Origin: Hyposmocoma kahamanoa
Taxonomy: Eukaryota > Arthropoda > Insecta > Lepidoptera > Cosmopterigidae
DNA: 64,000 nt
Reading direction: 5' to 3'
NCBI RefSeq assembly: GCF_003589595.1
Contig: NW_020654422.1
Location: 17,186,951-17,250,950, forward strand
Shown: piece after piece, positions 54,140 to 64,000 of the stretch
Position numbering within the stretch: position 1 is the first letter of the stretch
Layout: each line of letters opens with the position of its first letter
Program-made: the position numbers and the translations under genes
The notes under the pieces: model-generated
Databases searched by the model: none
Seen by the model: the letters and a program-made list of their open reading frames with translations, nothing else
What the model was told of the DNA's origin: nothing

Positions 54140-54425
54140 AAATAGCCATGGTAGCCTAATGGTTTGACCTACTGCCTCTCAAGCAGAGGGTCGTGGGTTC
54201 GATTTTGGGCTCGCACCTCTGAGTTTCTCGGAATTTATGTGCAAAATTTATCATGAGCTTTTCGATGAAGGAAAAAATCGCGATGAAATCTGCACGTTGA
54301 AGAAAGGTCACAACCCTCGGAAAACGTGTGAAGTCCCCAACCCGCAATGCCAAACCCTCGCCTGAGAGAAGACCCGCGCCCAGCAGTGGGACGTATAAAT
54401 GGGTTGATGATGACGATGACTTGGC
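54140..54425 (+). mobile_element. RTE-tailed SINE (family F), complete
   Basis: GTAGCCTAATGGTTTGACCT (A box), GTCGTGGGTTCGATTTTGGG (B box), GATGAAATCTGCACGTTGAA and GTGTGAAGTCC. It ends with GCCCAGCAGTGGGACGTATA, AATGGGTTGATGATGACGAT, the 3' end of lepidopteran RTE LINEs that mobilise such SINEs. Confidence 0.75.
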
Positions 54426-54519
54426 AAAAATGAACTATTTAAAAACAATACAAAATATCAAATGTGACGGTACTCAAACGGTGTACGGCCTCCTGATAGG
54501 TTATAATCTCAGTACAGAG

Positions 54520-55012
54520 TACTAAAAAAACCGACCTCAAAAGTACGTGGATCTACATCTTTTTGCCAAGTTTTTTGAAATCGGTTACTGGAAAATCCGC
54601 AAACCCGGATTCATCCCCTAGTTCGCCACTATACGGAACTTGACACAGGAGATAATAAAAATCGGTTCTCACAACACAAAGTACATTGAGAGAGAAAAAC
54701 GCCTTGAATTAGAGATATAGAGAATAGCAAAATCAACCATGAAAATAATTGCTCCTTATTTTTATTTAAATTTAATTTTTATTTTTATTTTTATTTTATT
54801 TTATTTATAAAAATGAATCTTCATGCGTGAACAGCCACTCTTAGAGGTGGATGATTTTCTTCAAAATTAAATGGAACCACTATGGAGGTATCCTCTTTCC
54901 AACAAAAAAGAATCAAGAAAATCGGTGCACAAATACCGGAGTTATCGCGTAACATACAAAAAAAATACTGTCGAATTGAGCACCTCCTCCTTTTTTGAAG
55001 TCGGTTAAAAAT
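54520..55012 (+). mobile_element. AACCGAC-ended repeat, longest copy
   Basis: Starts AAACCGACCTCAAAAGTACG (54527) and ends TTTTTTGAAGTCGGTT (about 54991-55006). About 54640-54815 is AT-rich filler (TTTATTTTTATTTTTATT) that separates the halves. The left junction CAGAGTACTAAAAAAACC is shared with the copy at 21760. Confidence 0.6.
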
Positions 55013-55014
55013 AT

Positions 55015-55985
55015 AAGCGGTACTTGGCCAATCACGGACGCTTCTATTCTGTCTCTTGGGTGTTTAGTTTTGTAGTGTTTGTTAGGCTTTCCTTTGAGTT
55101 TGTTGTCGTGGATTGTTAATAAAATATACACCTACATTAAAAGTGTTTAATAATTTTAATTTACTTGTACAAAGAGTATTGTATGCAATTATTATATAAT
55201 TAGATTTTAAAATTCGTATCTCTCGGCTTTAATAACCCTCATTATGCAACGATTGCATAAAATACTATTATGCGTTCATTGATTCATTAATTCTATCCTT
55301 CATTATAATATACGCCATTTGGCTGGTGCCATTGATTTAACCAATTAATTCGTTACCCTTTAGGAAACATACACACCATAACCTATAGGAAAGATAATTA
55401 TAATGTATTACTCGTGTGTGTAAACAATGTACATCCATACATACGTATACTCGTATGTACCAATACCTGCTTACACGAAACTAGTTGAGCACCGATGTTA
55501 GCAAGTCGTCTCCAACTCCTTGATCGTTTAATGGCCGTACTTAGTCGCTAATTGAAATTGTACGTGACGATTTAACACGTTGTGTATAACAATGTGCTTA
55601 ATGAATATCACATAACACCGATTCTATGTCAAACCGGACGTAAGTTGGTAAAAATTTTAAATGTTGATTTCGAATGTTTCGTTCATTGCGCAGACGCGTT
55701 CTTATACATCAATACCCGGCAATTTAATTCTTGAAATTATTTTGTTTTTATTTCGTTTTTGTAGCTTTATTTTTTTTTACAAAATTTTTTTTCGAATTTT
55801 GTTTTTTGTTTCTTAGTTTTTTTCACAAAGTTCGGGGAGTATAGTATACTATATTAGTATAGTATAGTGTAGTATATAGTAAATACATAGATATGGCTGT
55901 TTACAAAATGGAGATATCGACAGGATATAAAGGAAATCATGTTTCGCGAATGAATACATTGTTTACGCTTTTATTTCTACTACTA
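55015..55985. other. No gene recognised
   Basis: AT-rich, with TAGTATAG/TATAGTA runs at 55840-55880. Confidence 0.4.
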
Positions 55986-55989
55986 ATGG

Positions 55990-56200
55990 GTTTTTTGTGA
56001 TGATCTCGGTATACAGGCGTTGAAAGCGGAGGTCCTGGGTTCGATTTCCGCCACGACCAATTTGGAAAATGAACTTTTCTAAATTGGTCCTGGTCTGGGT
56101 GTTCTGGGAAGTGCCCCAGAGTGAATTCCGTTGTCTTAGTACTCGTAGTACAGAGAAGCAATTGGTGTGGTTGTATCTTTCAAAAAAATACTTTCTTATC
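55990..56200 (+). mobile_element. tRNA-derived SINE, family E
   Basis: GAGGTCCTGGGTTCGATTTC (B box), CGCCACGACCAATTTGGAAA, CTAAATTGGTCCTGGTCTGG and TTGGTGTGGTTGTATCTTTC. A known lepidopteran SINE type. The frames of 61-74 aa here are readings of it. Confidence 0.65.
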
Positions 56201-56404
56201 CATATTACATTTGTTTTGTTTGCGTTATGCGTGCGTAGCGTGCGTTTTCGCGAAACACGATTTCATGTGTAAAATGCGTATGCAAAATAATAAAAAAACG
56301 GACTAATTAATTACAATTAAGTGCTAATTGTAAAAAACAATTAAGAAATCAGCATAAATATATTTATTTAAACACAAATATATGATTGTGATGTTTTTTA
56401 TTAC

Positions 56405-56690
56405 CATGATATTCAATTATTTTTTGTGAAATTACTCCACTACTTTGTTATAATTATTAATACAAAGATCGAAAACACAGAAAAAATCCTTCGATCTGAC
56501 GGGACACGAACTTGCGTCTGTGCCAGACGCAAGATCAGGGCGACCGCTCTACCAACTGAGCTACAGATCGAGTCAGCAGACGTTACAAATTTTCCTATGC
56601 ATTTGTTAAAGATCTTTATTGTGTGTTGTTTGTTTGGTAAAGACTTTTTGACGTTGCGCCACCTGTGAGAAATCAAGTTTTATGATGAAA
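56405..56690 (-). mobile_element. tRNA-derived SINE, family C
   Basis: GATATTCAATTATTTTTTGT, TTATAATTATTAATACAAAG, ATCCTTCGATCTGACGGGAC, CCAACTGAGCTACAGATCGA and GCGCCACCTGTGAGAAATC. The overlapping 78-80 aa frames are SINE readings. Confidence 0.7.
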
Positions 56691-56694
56691 GTTT

Positions 56695-57955
56695 CCTTTG
56701 TTTTCGATCTTTGTAAAAATAAAAAATAGCATAAATATAATTTAATTTCCCAAATTTCACAGGTTTATTTAATAACGCAAGATTTTAATACATTAATTTT
56801 GCACAAACACATGTAATAAAATTACAATTGCCATTACATGCCACAGACAACTTGATTTCAAAGGAACGAATTCTACCATGCAGTCCACTAAAGCTAGGGT
56901 TTTACCAAAAATCTCTACAATAATCCAAGCGTGTGGGTGGGACAGAGAGAAATAATCCTCTGAGAGGGGTCAAGGGATGTGTCCCGGAATCTGCCGACAA
57001 ATGATCGGCCTCGTGCCGAAAGTTTCAAATTACGACTACCGACCCACATTTTGCTTTTACTCCACTAAAATATTATCTTCTCCCTTGACTCTGGAATTTA
57101 ACACCAAAGTGTCAGTCAAAGCAGGCGATATTAAAATTTATGGCTATGCGAAGATTGGAATAAATATGCGAATATGTACAACAAGAGAAACTTTCTGAAC
57201 ATTCACTAAACACTCCACGTAGCTGACATCTCCCCTCTTACCTCCGTCCACCCCCTGCATCGCAGTCTCTGACATGGGCTGATTACAAAGTTTCAACAGA
57301 ATGATGCCAAGAAAGATTTTTTAATGAATATTAATTTCTTGCCTGTAAAACAAAGTTTGCTCTGAGGCACGAATCGGTAATTGCATCGTTTTTCGTTAAC
57401 GTTAAATTCCGTAATCCTCCCTAAGGCATCACAGATATTATATTTATTACTTATAAAGCAAAATTGATTACGGTCTTTGGATTTGTTTGTTAATAAACAA
57501 ACAGAAGTTTTGATCGCGATAAAAATAATTTAACGACTTTATTAAACTCGTCTGAGATTTCTTATAAAAACTGGCATTATATAAATTCGGAGGCCTTTAA
57601 TATTATGCCTGGTAAATTATTTCCATGATCGATACAACACAAAAGTCTTTCGATTAATAAGATGAATTCAATTGTTATAGATCGGGAGTTCGGAAGCTCA
57701 AATATTTCTAACAAAAGACAATTTATGAGCATTTTCACTTCAGAAACTTTCAAATTCTGCCAATTACGTGGAATATTATTCCGGCAAGCGCTTTGCCGGT
57801 TTACCATAACAAAAATACCAACTTTGACAGACTTTAAGAAGCAGTTTCGAAGGGAATCTTTTAAACTACGAAACAATTTTTTTGTTTAGAAATTTCCTGT
57901 ACTGTTGTGAACAGCGACTTGTTTTTTTGCGTAATTATTCTATGTCATAATTAGA
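56695..57955. other. No supported gene
   Basis: Frames on both strands at 57577-57889 (99 and 75 codons) have no recognised motif. Confidence 0.35.
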
Positions 57956-57959
57956 TAAA

Positions 57960-58222
57960 TTATTTTATGTTAAGTATACAAAGATCGAACATTTCGATAA
58001 AAATCTTTCGATCCGGCTGGTTTCGAACCAACGTCTTCCAGCAAACCGTGACAGACGCTATGCCAACTAAGCTACGGAACGAATCAGCAGACCTTACGCA
58101 TTTTTCTATGTGCTTGTTGCAGATCTTTAATTTTGGTTTTTAAAGATATTTTTTTAATGAGAAGTCTTATTTTTTACTCAGCCAGGTACCTTTACAGCTA
58201 CCAGCAGCTGACTAGAGATGTC
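57960..58222 (-). mobile_element. tRNA-derived SINE, family C
   Basis: AAGTATACAAAGATCGAACA, TTCGATCCGGCTGGTTTCGA, ATGCCAACTAAGCTACGGAA, CAGGTACCTTTACAGCTACC and GCTGACTAGAGATGTC. Confidence 0.7.
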
Positions 58223-58261
58223 GCTTTAAAAATAAAATTTATTGAATGTCACGATGTTTGA

Positions 58262-58350
58262 CCACCATGATATTCAATTATTTTTGTGGAATTACTCCAC
58301 TGTTATAATTATTAACAAAAAGATCGAACACTTAGAAAAAATCCTTTACA
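58262..58350 (-). mobile_element. Family C SINE, 3' fragment
   Basis: ATGATATTCAATTATTTTTG, GGAATTACTCCACTGTTATA and AAAGATCGAACACTTAG. Directly follows another reverse copy, separated by about 40 bp. Confidence 0.6.
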
Positions 58351-58734
58351 CACAACATCAACATTAACTGAAAAAGTTTTAAGGTATTTATTAACAGAAA
58401 CCAAATGTTTTTTTAAAGAATCTAAACAAATGGTAATTGAATAACGGATCATAAAATAATATGTGACACATTCTGTTTAAGTACATGACTGATGATGCTT
58501 TTATTCAACCAAGGGTACGGACGCTCGGGGGCGTAAGAATTCATGTTTCGAAATTCGCTTTAAATTTGAGCTATTCATTACAACAATGACTCATTGTTGT
58601 GTTACTAAATGGTTAGAAATAGACCCTTAAAATTTTTGATGTCACTTCGTGCGTGAAATCCTCATCTATAAATATAGTTCACGGTGATGTACCTACATGG
58701 GAAAGGTTTTTGCTTTTATCTAAATGAATTATGG

Positions 58735-59040
58735 AAAGTGGGCCGGATACTGGTGTATATATCAGCAAGTGTGCTGAGCTGGCGGAAAAACTAAAGAGTA
58801 ATAAGTACCAGGACCTCGGTTCCGACTACCTATTTGCACCTTTTTGAGTCGAAACTCTTGGCCCATGGGGTACCGAGTACCGGTGCCCTTAATCTTTTCA
58901 AATTCTGTCAAAAAAATAATAGACTGCCTGGGAAACTCAAGGACCGGCTGCTACCTTGCACAACGTATTTGAATAGCTATATAAAGGGGGAACGCTGCCA
59001 GCACCTTGGGCACCTTGCCGCGGGGACCCAATTTTATTAA
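58735..59040 (+). pseudogene. LINE C-terminal coding remnant (second family)
   Basis: ISKCAELAEKLKSNKYQDLG, then DYLFAPF, a stop, and VETLGPWGTEY. After a frameshift the TGK.KDGCYLAQRIS-like and RGNAASTLGTLP-like parts follow, ending near 59040. VETLGPW and QRGNAASxLGT mark the end of a LINE ORF I have seen widely in arthropods. At least two frameshifts and one stop. Confidence 0.55.
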
Positions 59041-59214
59041 TATAGTTTAATCCTAGTTTTAACTTCTTTTACTTAAACAAACTAGGGAGATAATTTCACT
59101 ACATCTCAGCTTGTGCTAACAAGGTTGAATTTTTTTGAAGATGCGGTGTGTGACCGAAGAAGAATAATTAGTCTTCTCGGTGTTATACATTTAACGCTTT
59201 TAATTTTATGTTAT

Positions 59215-59525
59215 TAAAATTACTATCATCATCGCGGTTCACTGGTGGACATAGTTCTTTCCCAATGTGCACCATTTCGTCCGGTCCTCAATTTGTCGCA
59301 TCCATATACTGTCAGCAGCCTTTAGCAGTTCGTCACTGCATCTGGCCAGAGGGTGTCCTATAACTCGAGAACTTTACCCCATCGATTAACGGTTCTTCGA
59401 CATATATGGCCAGCCCTTTCATCCTGCTTATTCTACCAGCTAAGTCGACGACCTTGGTTCTCTGTCCGATAACATCATTTTGAATCTTATCCTTCAGAGA
59501 AACTCGGATGATAACTTGTTTCATA
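59215..59525 (-). pseudogene. LINE reverse transcriptase C-terminal remnant
   Basis: The minus strand reads VSLKDKIQNDVIGQRTKVVD, then LAGRISRMK. Through frameshifts it continues with a PLARCSDEL.KAADSIWM-like segment and EDRTKWCTLGKE, then the stop region near the GATGATAG tract. Same family as 50945-51160, retaining more of its 3' end. Confidence 0.65.
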
Positions 59526-59663
59526 ACTCGTTGAGAATTATGAAATTACTTACGAAAATTGCTATGTGGTCGATTAATTACCCACGGACTTTTTTACATG
59601 GCAGCAGTTTACTACGAGTAATTATTTTGTCAATGTTAATATGTTGATAATTTAGTTTATATG

Positions 59664-59678
59664 TGGTGTCATCAACCT
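59664..59678. repeat. Target-site duplication, left
   Basis: TGGTGTCATCAACCT, exact match to 60153-60167. Confidence 0.8.
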
Positions 59679-60152
59679 TTTTTTTTTTTTTTTACGTGGG
59701 GAAATCCTCATGGATATCTCTCTGCTGCGGGGGCAACAGAGAGATCATGTCGGACTCCTACCGACTAAAACCCCACGGTGTTCCGTCCCTGCACCTTTTG
59801 CCGGGACTACGGGAACGCTTTCGCACTCTTCCGCGGTCCCGACGGCGCTGGCCCTCGGCCGAGAGCCCCTTCCCGTTGAGGTGGAGCTGGTGGAGAAAAA
59901 ACACCACCCCATTCAACACTTACAGGGGCACGCAGGAACACCGCGCGCGCCACCTCGGGATCTATATATTACGGGCGGCGGACGCCCCCGCGTCCACCGC
60001 CAAAATCCCTGTTATGGGGGTTGAAGGAGGGCATGATAGTGCCTCCTCCGACGCCCTGCTCTCCTGCGGCGGATTGGAAGAAGGGTGGTAGCCTCCCTCT
60101 CCCGCTCCGCAGCTTCCTTCTGCGACATTACGTGTTCGCAGAAGGATACTAC
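59679..60152 (-). mobile_element. 5'-truncated non-LTR insertion, minus strand
   Basis: A GC-rich 474-bp segment starting with a long T run (poly(A) of the minus strand) and flanked by a perfect 15-bp duplication TGGTGTCATCAACCT (59664-59678 and 60153-60167). On the minus strand it reads CCGTGGGGTTTTAGTCGGTA, GAGTCCGACATG, ATCCATGAGGATTT and poly(A), a 3'-UTR type I associate with R1-clade lepidopteran LINEs. The plus-strand frames of up to 142 aa are antisense GC-rich artefacts. Confidence 0.75.
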
Positions 60153-60167
60153 TGGTGTCATCAACCT
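60153..60167. repeat. Target-site duplication, right
   Basis: TGGTGTCATCAACCT, exact match to 59664-59678. Confidence 0.8.
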
Positions 60168-60632
60168 AGGGTATTGTACTACGAAAATCAGAGCGACGGC
60201 ATTAACTCCGAAGCAACCTAGACCTGAATAAATTTACAAAATTCATTTCTCAAATTGGCTCTGAACACTAGATTTGCTCATCTAGTGCCTAGGCGCTACC
60301 ACTAGTGGTTATTGTTAGGCCACAGTGGTCGACAAATTACGTTCCACCTTAACTAAATAATTCAAAGATACCCAGCCGTTGAACTAAGGAAGGTTGTTTA
60401 ATTTAGTTTCAGCTGTTTACCATCCTAATGATCACCTTTCATGGGAAATTATGACGATATACAATATTAAAGCAGTATTTATTAGTACTGCTTTTTTATT
60501 TGGTATCCCTTATGCTTTAGACCTGTACTTTGTAGAGGCGGTAAACTGGGTTTATTACTAATTAAGCTATAAACCGAAAACACCCATTACGTTACTAAGC
60601 AAAACTGCTTCGGTATGTAGGTCACCAAAAAC

Positions 60633-61380
60633 ATGTGTCGTGGAGCGCAAAATGCATTCTTTTGCAGTGTCAAGTCGGCAGATACGAATGCACAGATCGC
60701 ATCCGCGTGTGATACATGGCAATCCGCTGCAAGCCCTTCCGCCCAGGCGGAAACGTCACGCGTGTGTACGTCAACCCCTAGACGTGCATACTTTGAAACT
60801 CGAGCTGCGGCTCGAGCTAAGGGAAAAAGCAAACCCCATGTGCCTATTTCAGAACTTGCAAAACCACAGAGGCAGACGAACCGGTGCGAGGAGGATGGTT
60901 TCACAAGGGTGGAGAAGAGGAAGAGGAAGCCAACCAGCCGTAACCAGTGTGACACGTCACCGTCAGGACTGAACTTTTTGCTGCGCCCGGCCACAACGAC
61001 GACGCTGTTGTACCTGTAGCGACTGCATTACCCTACCAAATCTGAGGAAATAGTGGAGTACATCAGACATAAAGCCAAGTACACCCTGAGGGTCGAGCGG
61101 TTGGAGTCCCGCTACTACGTGAATTGTAATTCGTTTGTACTGAGTGTGCCGACCGAACATCTGTCGACCGTCATGAAGAAGGAATTTTAGCCGAAGGGTG
61201 AATTATAATGGCGATTCCTCGGTCGGTTATCATACACGAGATTGCGCCACACGTCGCCAACAAGTGCAATTCGTGTAGATTAGTTAAAAATAAATGTTTT
61301 ATTATATTGTATGTATGTTAGTGCTTAAGGCATGTGTTATATGGGTCATGTGGCCTGAACTAAACAAATAAATACAAAGA
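60633..61380 (+). pseudogene. CR1-like LINE ORF1 3' remnant
   Basis: C-terminal half of an ORF1 (gag-like nucleic-acid-binding) protein of a lepidopteran CR1-type LINE, with its 3' UTR. A basic region (EEDGFTRVEKRKRKPTSRNQ) leads to a stop at about 61017. The frame continues as SEEIVEYIRHKAKYTLRVER, LESRYYVN and SVPTEHLSTVMKKEF, ending in a stop near 61188. The conserved tail WPKGV appears as stop-PKGV, so the Trp is lost. The N-terminal PHD-type zinc finger usual in this ORF1 is absent, indicating 5' truncation. The 3' part (GCGCCACACGTCGCCAACAA to GTAGATTAGTTAAAAA) also occurs twice near 3.9-4.2 kb. Confidence 0.65.
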
Positions 61381-61424
61381 TGTATAACAGACACCACGTA
61401 GGAGAATTTCGTCGAGCTGTTAAC

Positions 61425-61596
61425 TCGACTTGTAGCTCAGTTGGCAGAGTGACGCTAAGGTATAGTGTGGTCGTAGTTTCAAGTTCTGTAGGGTCGAAGG
61501 AATTTTTCTTTGTGTTCGATCTTTGTGTTCATAATTATACCAAACTAGTCCAGTTATTTCACAAAAAATATATGAAACATCGTGAAATTCAATAAC
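61425..61596 (+). mobile_element. tRNA-derived SINE, family C, 5'-truncated
   Basis: CGACTTGTAGCTCAGTTGGC, GTCGAAGGAATTTTTCTTTG, TGTTCGATCTTTGTGTTCAT and AACATCGTGAAATTCAATAA. Confidence 0.65.
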
Positions 61597-61599
61597 AAT

Positions 61600-63350
61600 T
61601 AATAATAATAGTTAAATATTTAGCCGCGTCCCACTCGGAACAAGCGTGTGGGTTTTTGGCTAAGTGACGTCAAATATATAGTTTGCTCACCTAGTGGCAG
61701 TCGTATAATAAAACCATAGTTAGAGTGAACAAAGTTTGGTTCTTCTCTGCTACCAGAGTTACGTTACACTACAAATTCATATAAATCCATGTTAGCGAGT
61801 TTTTAAAACACAAAATATATCAAAAGTGTATAAAGACTGGTTGTTGATGTTGATTAGCAACTTTTTCAGTTGAGTGTCATAAGCTCATAAATAGAAGTAA
61901 ATAAACGACAATAAAATTCCGTTCTCGCGTTAGCCTAATCAATATCGCCTGGATCGGTATTTATATTTTGGTGCCTATATTTGAAATACTATAAGAGACA
62001 AACATATTTATTTCCACATATTATGTCAGATACAGTGCGGCCGCCGAGCCTGATGCATTAGCATTCCTGAAGTCTGTTAATTGGAGATGATTAGTGATGG
62101 GCAATATGTAACATGTTTTATTACACACATCACTACAAAAAGAAACAGTTGAGGTAACCTTGAAACTGGGTAGTACGGATTTAACAATATATATATTTTT
62201 ATAATTCGTTCGTCGGTATAATTGTAATAGTTATTGGTTATATTCTTGACATTCAAATGTTTTATCAACGTTAAGTAAAATTGGAACACAAACAAAAAAT
62301 GGGAATATGCCAAAAGTCACAGAATGGACTGCTACCAATTTTATTTATTTCTTTGAGACACAGTAACATACACCATATACGATACTCAAAACTAATTTAA
62401 TACTAAGTATATCACTTTTTAGCTTGGAATATGAATGAAATTTTAAAACCTTAAAAAAGGGTAACTTCGAAAAATTAATATAAACTAAGAATTTACAAAA
62501 AGTAAATAAAATGAATGCATCTTGAACATACTTGAAAAAAAAATTTATAATGAAAATTTTTTTTCGGTTTCATATACTCAGATACTCGTAAGAATTTAAG
62601 ATTCACTTGAGTGAGAACTTCTGGACTAAGTAAATATTAATAGGTATTAGTATTTTTAGTGTTACTGCGTACGCGAGCGTGCTGGATTTTTAAAAAGTTT
62701 GGTAGAATATATCTAGATATAGTCCACCTGATCAAGATCAGTGCTAAACTTATTACAATTCATGAAGAAACAACAACGTATGTACCACACGTTGTATGTG
62801 GTTACTTGCACTTAAAAATTTTCGCGTGTGGTATCTTCCTATCATAAGTAACAAATTTATACAATATTGTCATATATGTAGGTTCGAAAATTGTTTCGTT
62901 ACAGTAAAACAAAATTTATTAAGGTTACTTTACAAGATCACTTTGGCAAGAGGTTATGGCGTCCAGCATTCTTGGGATGTGATCGAGGTAAAACTACTTA
63001 ATTGAAAATTCTTCGCAGTTCTATAGATTTCAGCTAGTGGGCGATCAGCGAGGAAGCATAAAACTCTTCAGATAAGATCCCATTGTGTTTGCGATGAAAG
63101 CAGCGCGTGGTGGCCACAATGCTAGCTATGCACAATGCCATTCCACATCTCATCTCTGAAAACAACGGCTCCAACACTTTTATTGTGCGTTAAATTGGAA
63201 CAGGTGGAAATGGAGGCGCATTGTAAGGACTTCTGTGTCATTTCTTCTATTTGCATTTTTAGTTTGTTTAAATTTGAATTTTCGAGTTGCTTTTGTTTTG
63301 TCTGCTGCGTATTCAGAATCCGAATGTTTACCACATAGGACTTATGAACT
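61600..63350. other. No gene recognised
   Basis: AT-rich unique-looking DNA. Opposed frames at 63122-63338 lack motifs. Confidence 0.4.
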
Positions 63351-63351
63351 T

Positions 63352-63425
63352 ATGTGGCAGTGTCCCTGAGATGATTTAAAGCTCTAACAGGCGTGTCGTG
63401 TAACACCGTCACTTTGTATAATAAA
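63352..63425 (+). mobile_element. SINE-like family A fragment
   Basis: TGTGGCAGTGTCCCTGAGAT, GATTTAAAGCTCTAACAGGC and CACCGTCACTTTGTATAATA. Internally deleted. Confidence 0.5.
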
Positions 63426-63559
63426 AAACAAAGTTTCGCCATGTTGTTAAAAAGAGATTTTAAATTTTCTTTAGAAATGCTTCGTATTTGTACAGAAATG
63501 AAATCGTCATAATTACACAGCGATCCTCGAAGCGCAATGTCTTGTAGAGTGCACGCTGG

Positions 63560-63640
63560 ATTATGAGGTCTTGGCTTAAATTCCCGGTAGGACAGATTTC
63601 TAGACCGGATGTTCTGGGTAGTGAGTCACAGTGAAATCAA
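63560..63640 (+). mobile_element. Family E SINE fragment
   Basis: ATTATGAGGTCTTGGCTTAA, ATTCCCGGTAGGACAGATTT and GACCGGATGTTCTGGGTAGT. A decayed copy. Confidence 0.45.
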
Positions 63641-64000
63641 TTACTTTGATATATATAGTCATCGAGTATATAACCAGAAATTGAGACGAAATAAGGGCCA
63701 TATATTCCTGGTAACACATAAGCGATACAGCTCTTATAAATATCAATTCCCGTTTGCACTGAAATATACACAAGCGAACTACTGACCTGTGTGTACGTCT
63801 CCGTATATTCCAAAAAATATTCTGTATTTATTGTAATAAAGATAATATCTCTAACAGTGCTGTGCTGTTTTATTCGGTGGTGTGGGAAAAACAGCAAAAC
63901 ATCTAATTACAAAATAAACGGAATCACAGTTCATCGGTAATTAAATGTGTAATTTTGCAATTTTTCGTCCATTATAGTAAAGCTAGTTAACTGGTCGATT
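63641..64000. other. No gene recognised
   Basis: AT-rich end of the window; nothing identified. Confidence 0.4.

Noticed and set aside
56426..56676. 78-80-codon frames on both strands
   Set aside because: Both are readings through a family C SINE.
59663..60091. 142-codon plus-strand frame with 104-codon overlap
   Set aside because: Antisense to a minus-strand non-LTR insertion; begins inside its poly(T) run.
60587..60994. 135-codon minus-strand frame
   Set aside because: Antisense to the CR1-like ORF1 remnant, which has the recognisable protein.

Overview
The window is nuclear DNA of an arthropod, very probably a butterfly or moth (Lepidoptera). It is AT-rich, has no prokaryotic gene organisation, and is packed with interspersed repeats. 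Several repeats match lepidopteran families I recognise: a Metulj-type SINE with a tRNA-like head, RTE-tailed SINEs, a Zenon/CR1-like LINE end and a mariner element. The species cannot be named from this sequence. Nearly all long reading frames fall in repeats or are chance frames.

The one well-supported host coding segment is a 137-bp internal exon of a TMTC gene (transmembrane and TPR-containing O-mannosyltransferase) on the minus strand at 5604-5740, with consensus splice sites on both sides. I found no partner exon. The sequence above 5740 is therefore probably a very large upstream intron, possibly running to the window end, and the sequence below 5604 is the downstream intron.

Layout: 1-5600 holds LINE remnants, nested SINEs and an inverted pair of LINE 3' ends. 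5600-20000 holds the exon, several foldback elements and SINEs of families A, B, C and F. 20000-31400 holds a 0.7-kb dispersed repeat (family J) broken by two unrelated transposons, a P-element-like THAP-encoding non-autonomous transposon with perfect ends, a decayed but end-complete mariner, and a Metulj SINE split by a second SINE. 32400-33000 is a 67-bp tandem array built from tRNA-like half sites. 35976-36826 is a GC-rich non-LTR insertion with a target-site duplication. 38900-55000 holds more SINEs, a long-TIR element (42651-43478), a nested palindromic foldback (44903-45303) and MITEs. 55000-64000 holds SINEs, three LINE coding remnants, a second GC-rich non-LTR insertion (59679-60152) and a CR1-like ORF1 remnant.

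The repeats insert into one another, so a relative chronology can be read directly. Families J, C, Metulj and the 24.7/39.1-kb repeat served as targets. Family A, mariner, the AACCGAC-ended element and the THAP element are the later arrivals. Family letters (A, B, C and so on) are local labels used only in this annotation. Family names are from recognition without any database search.
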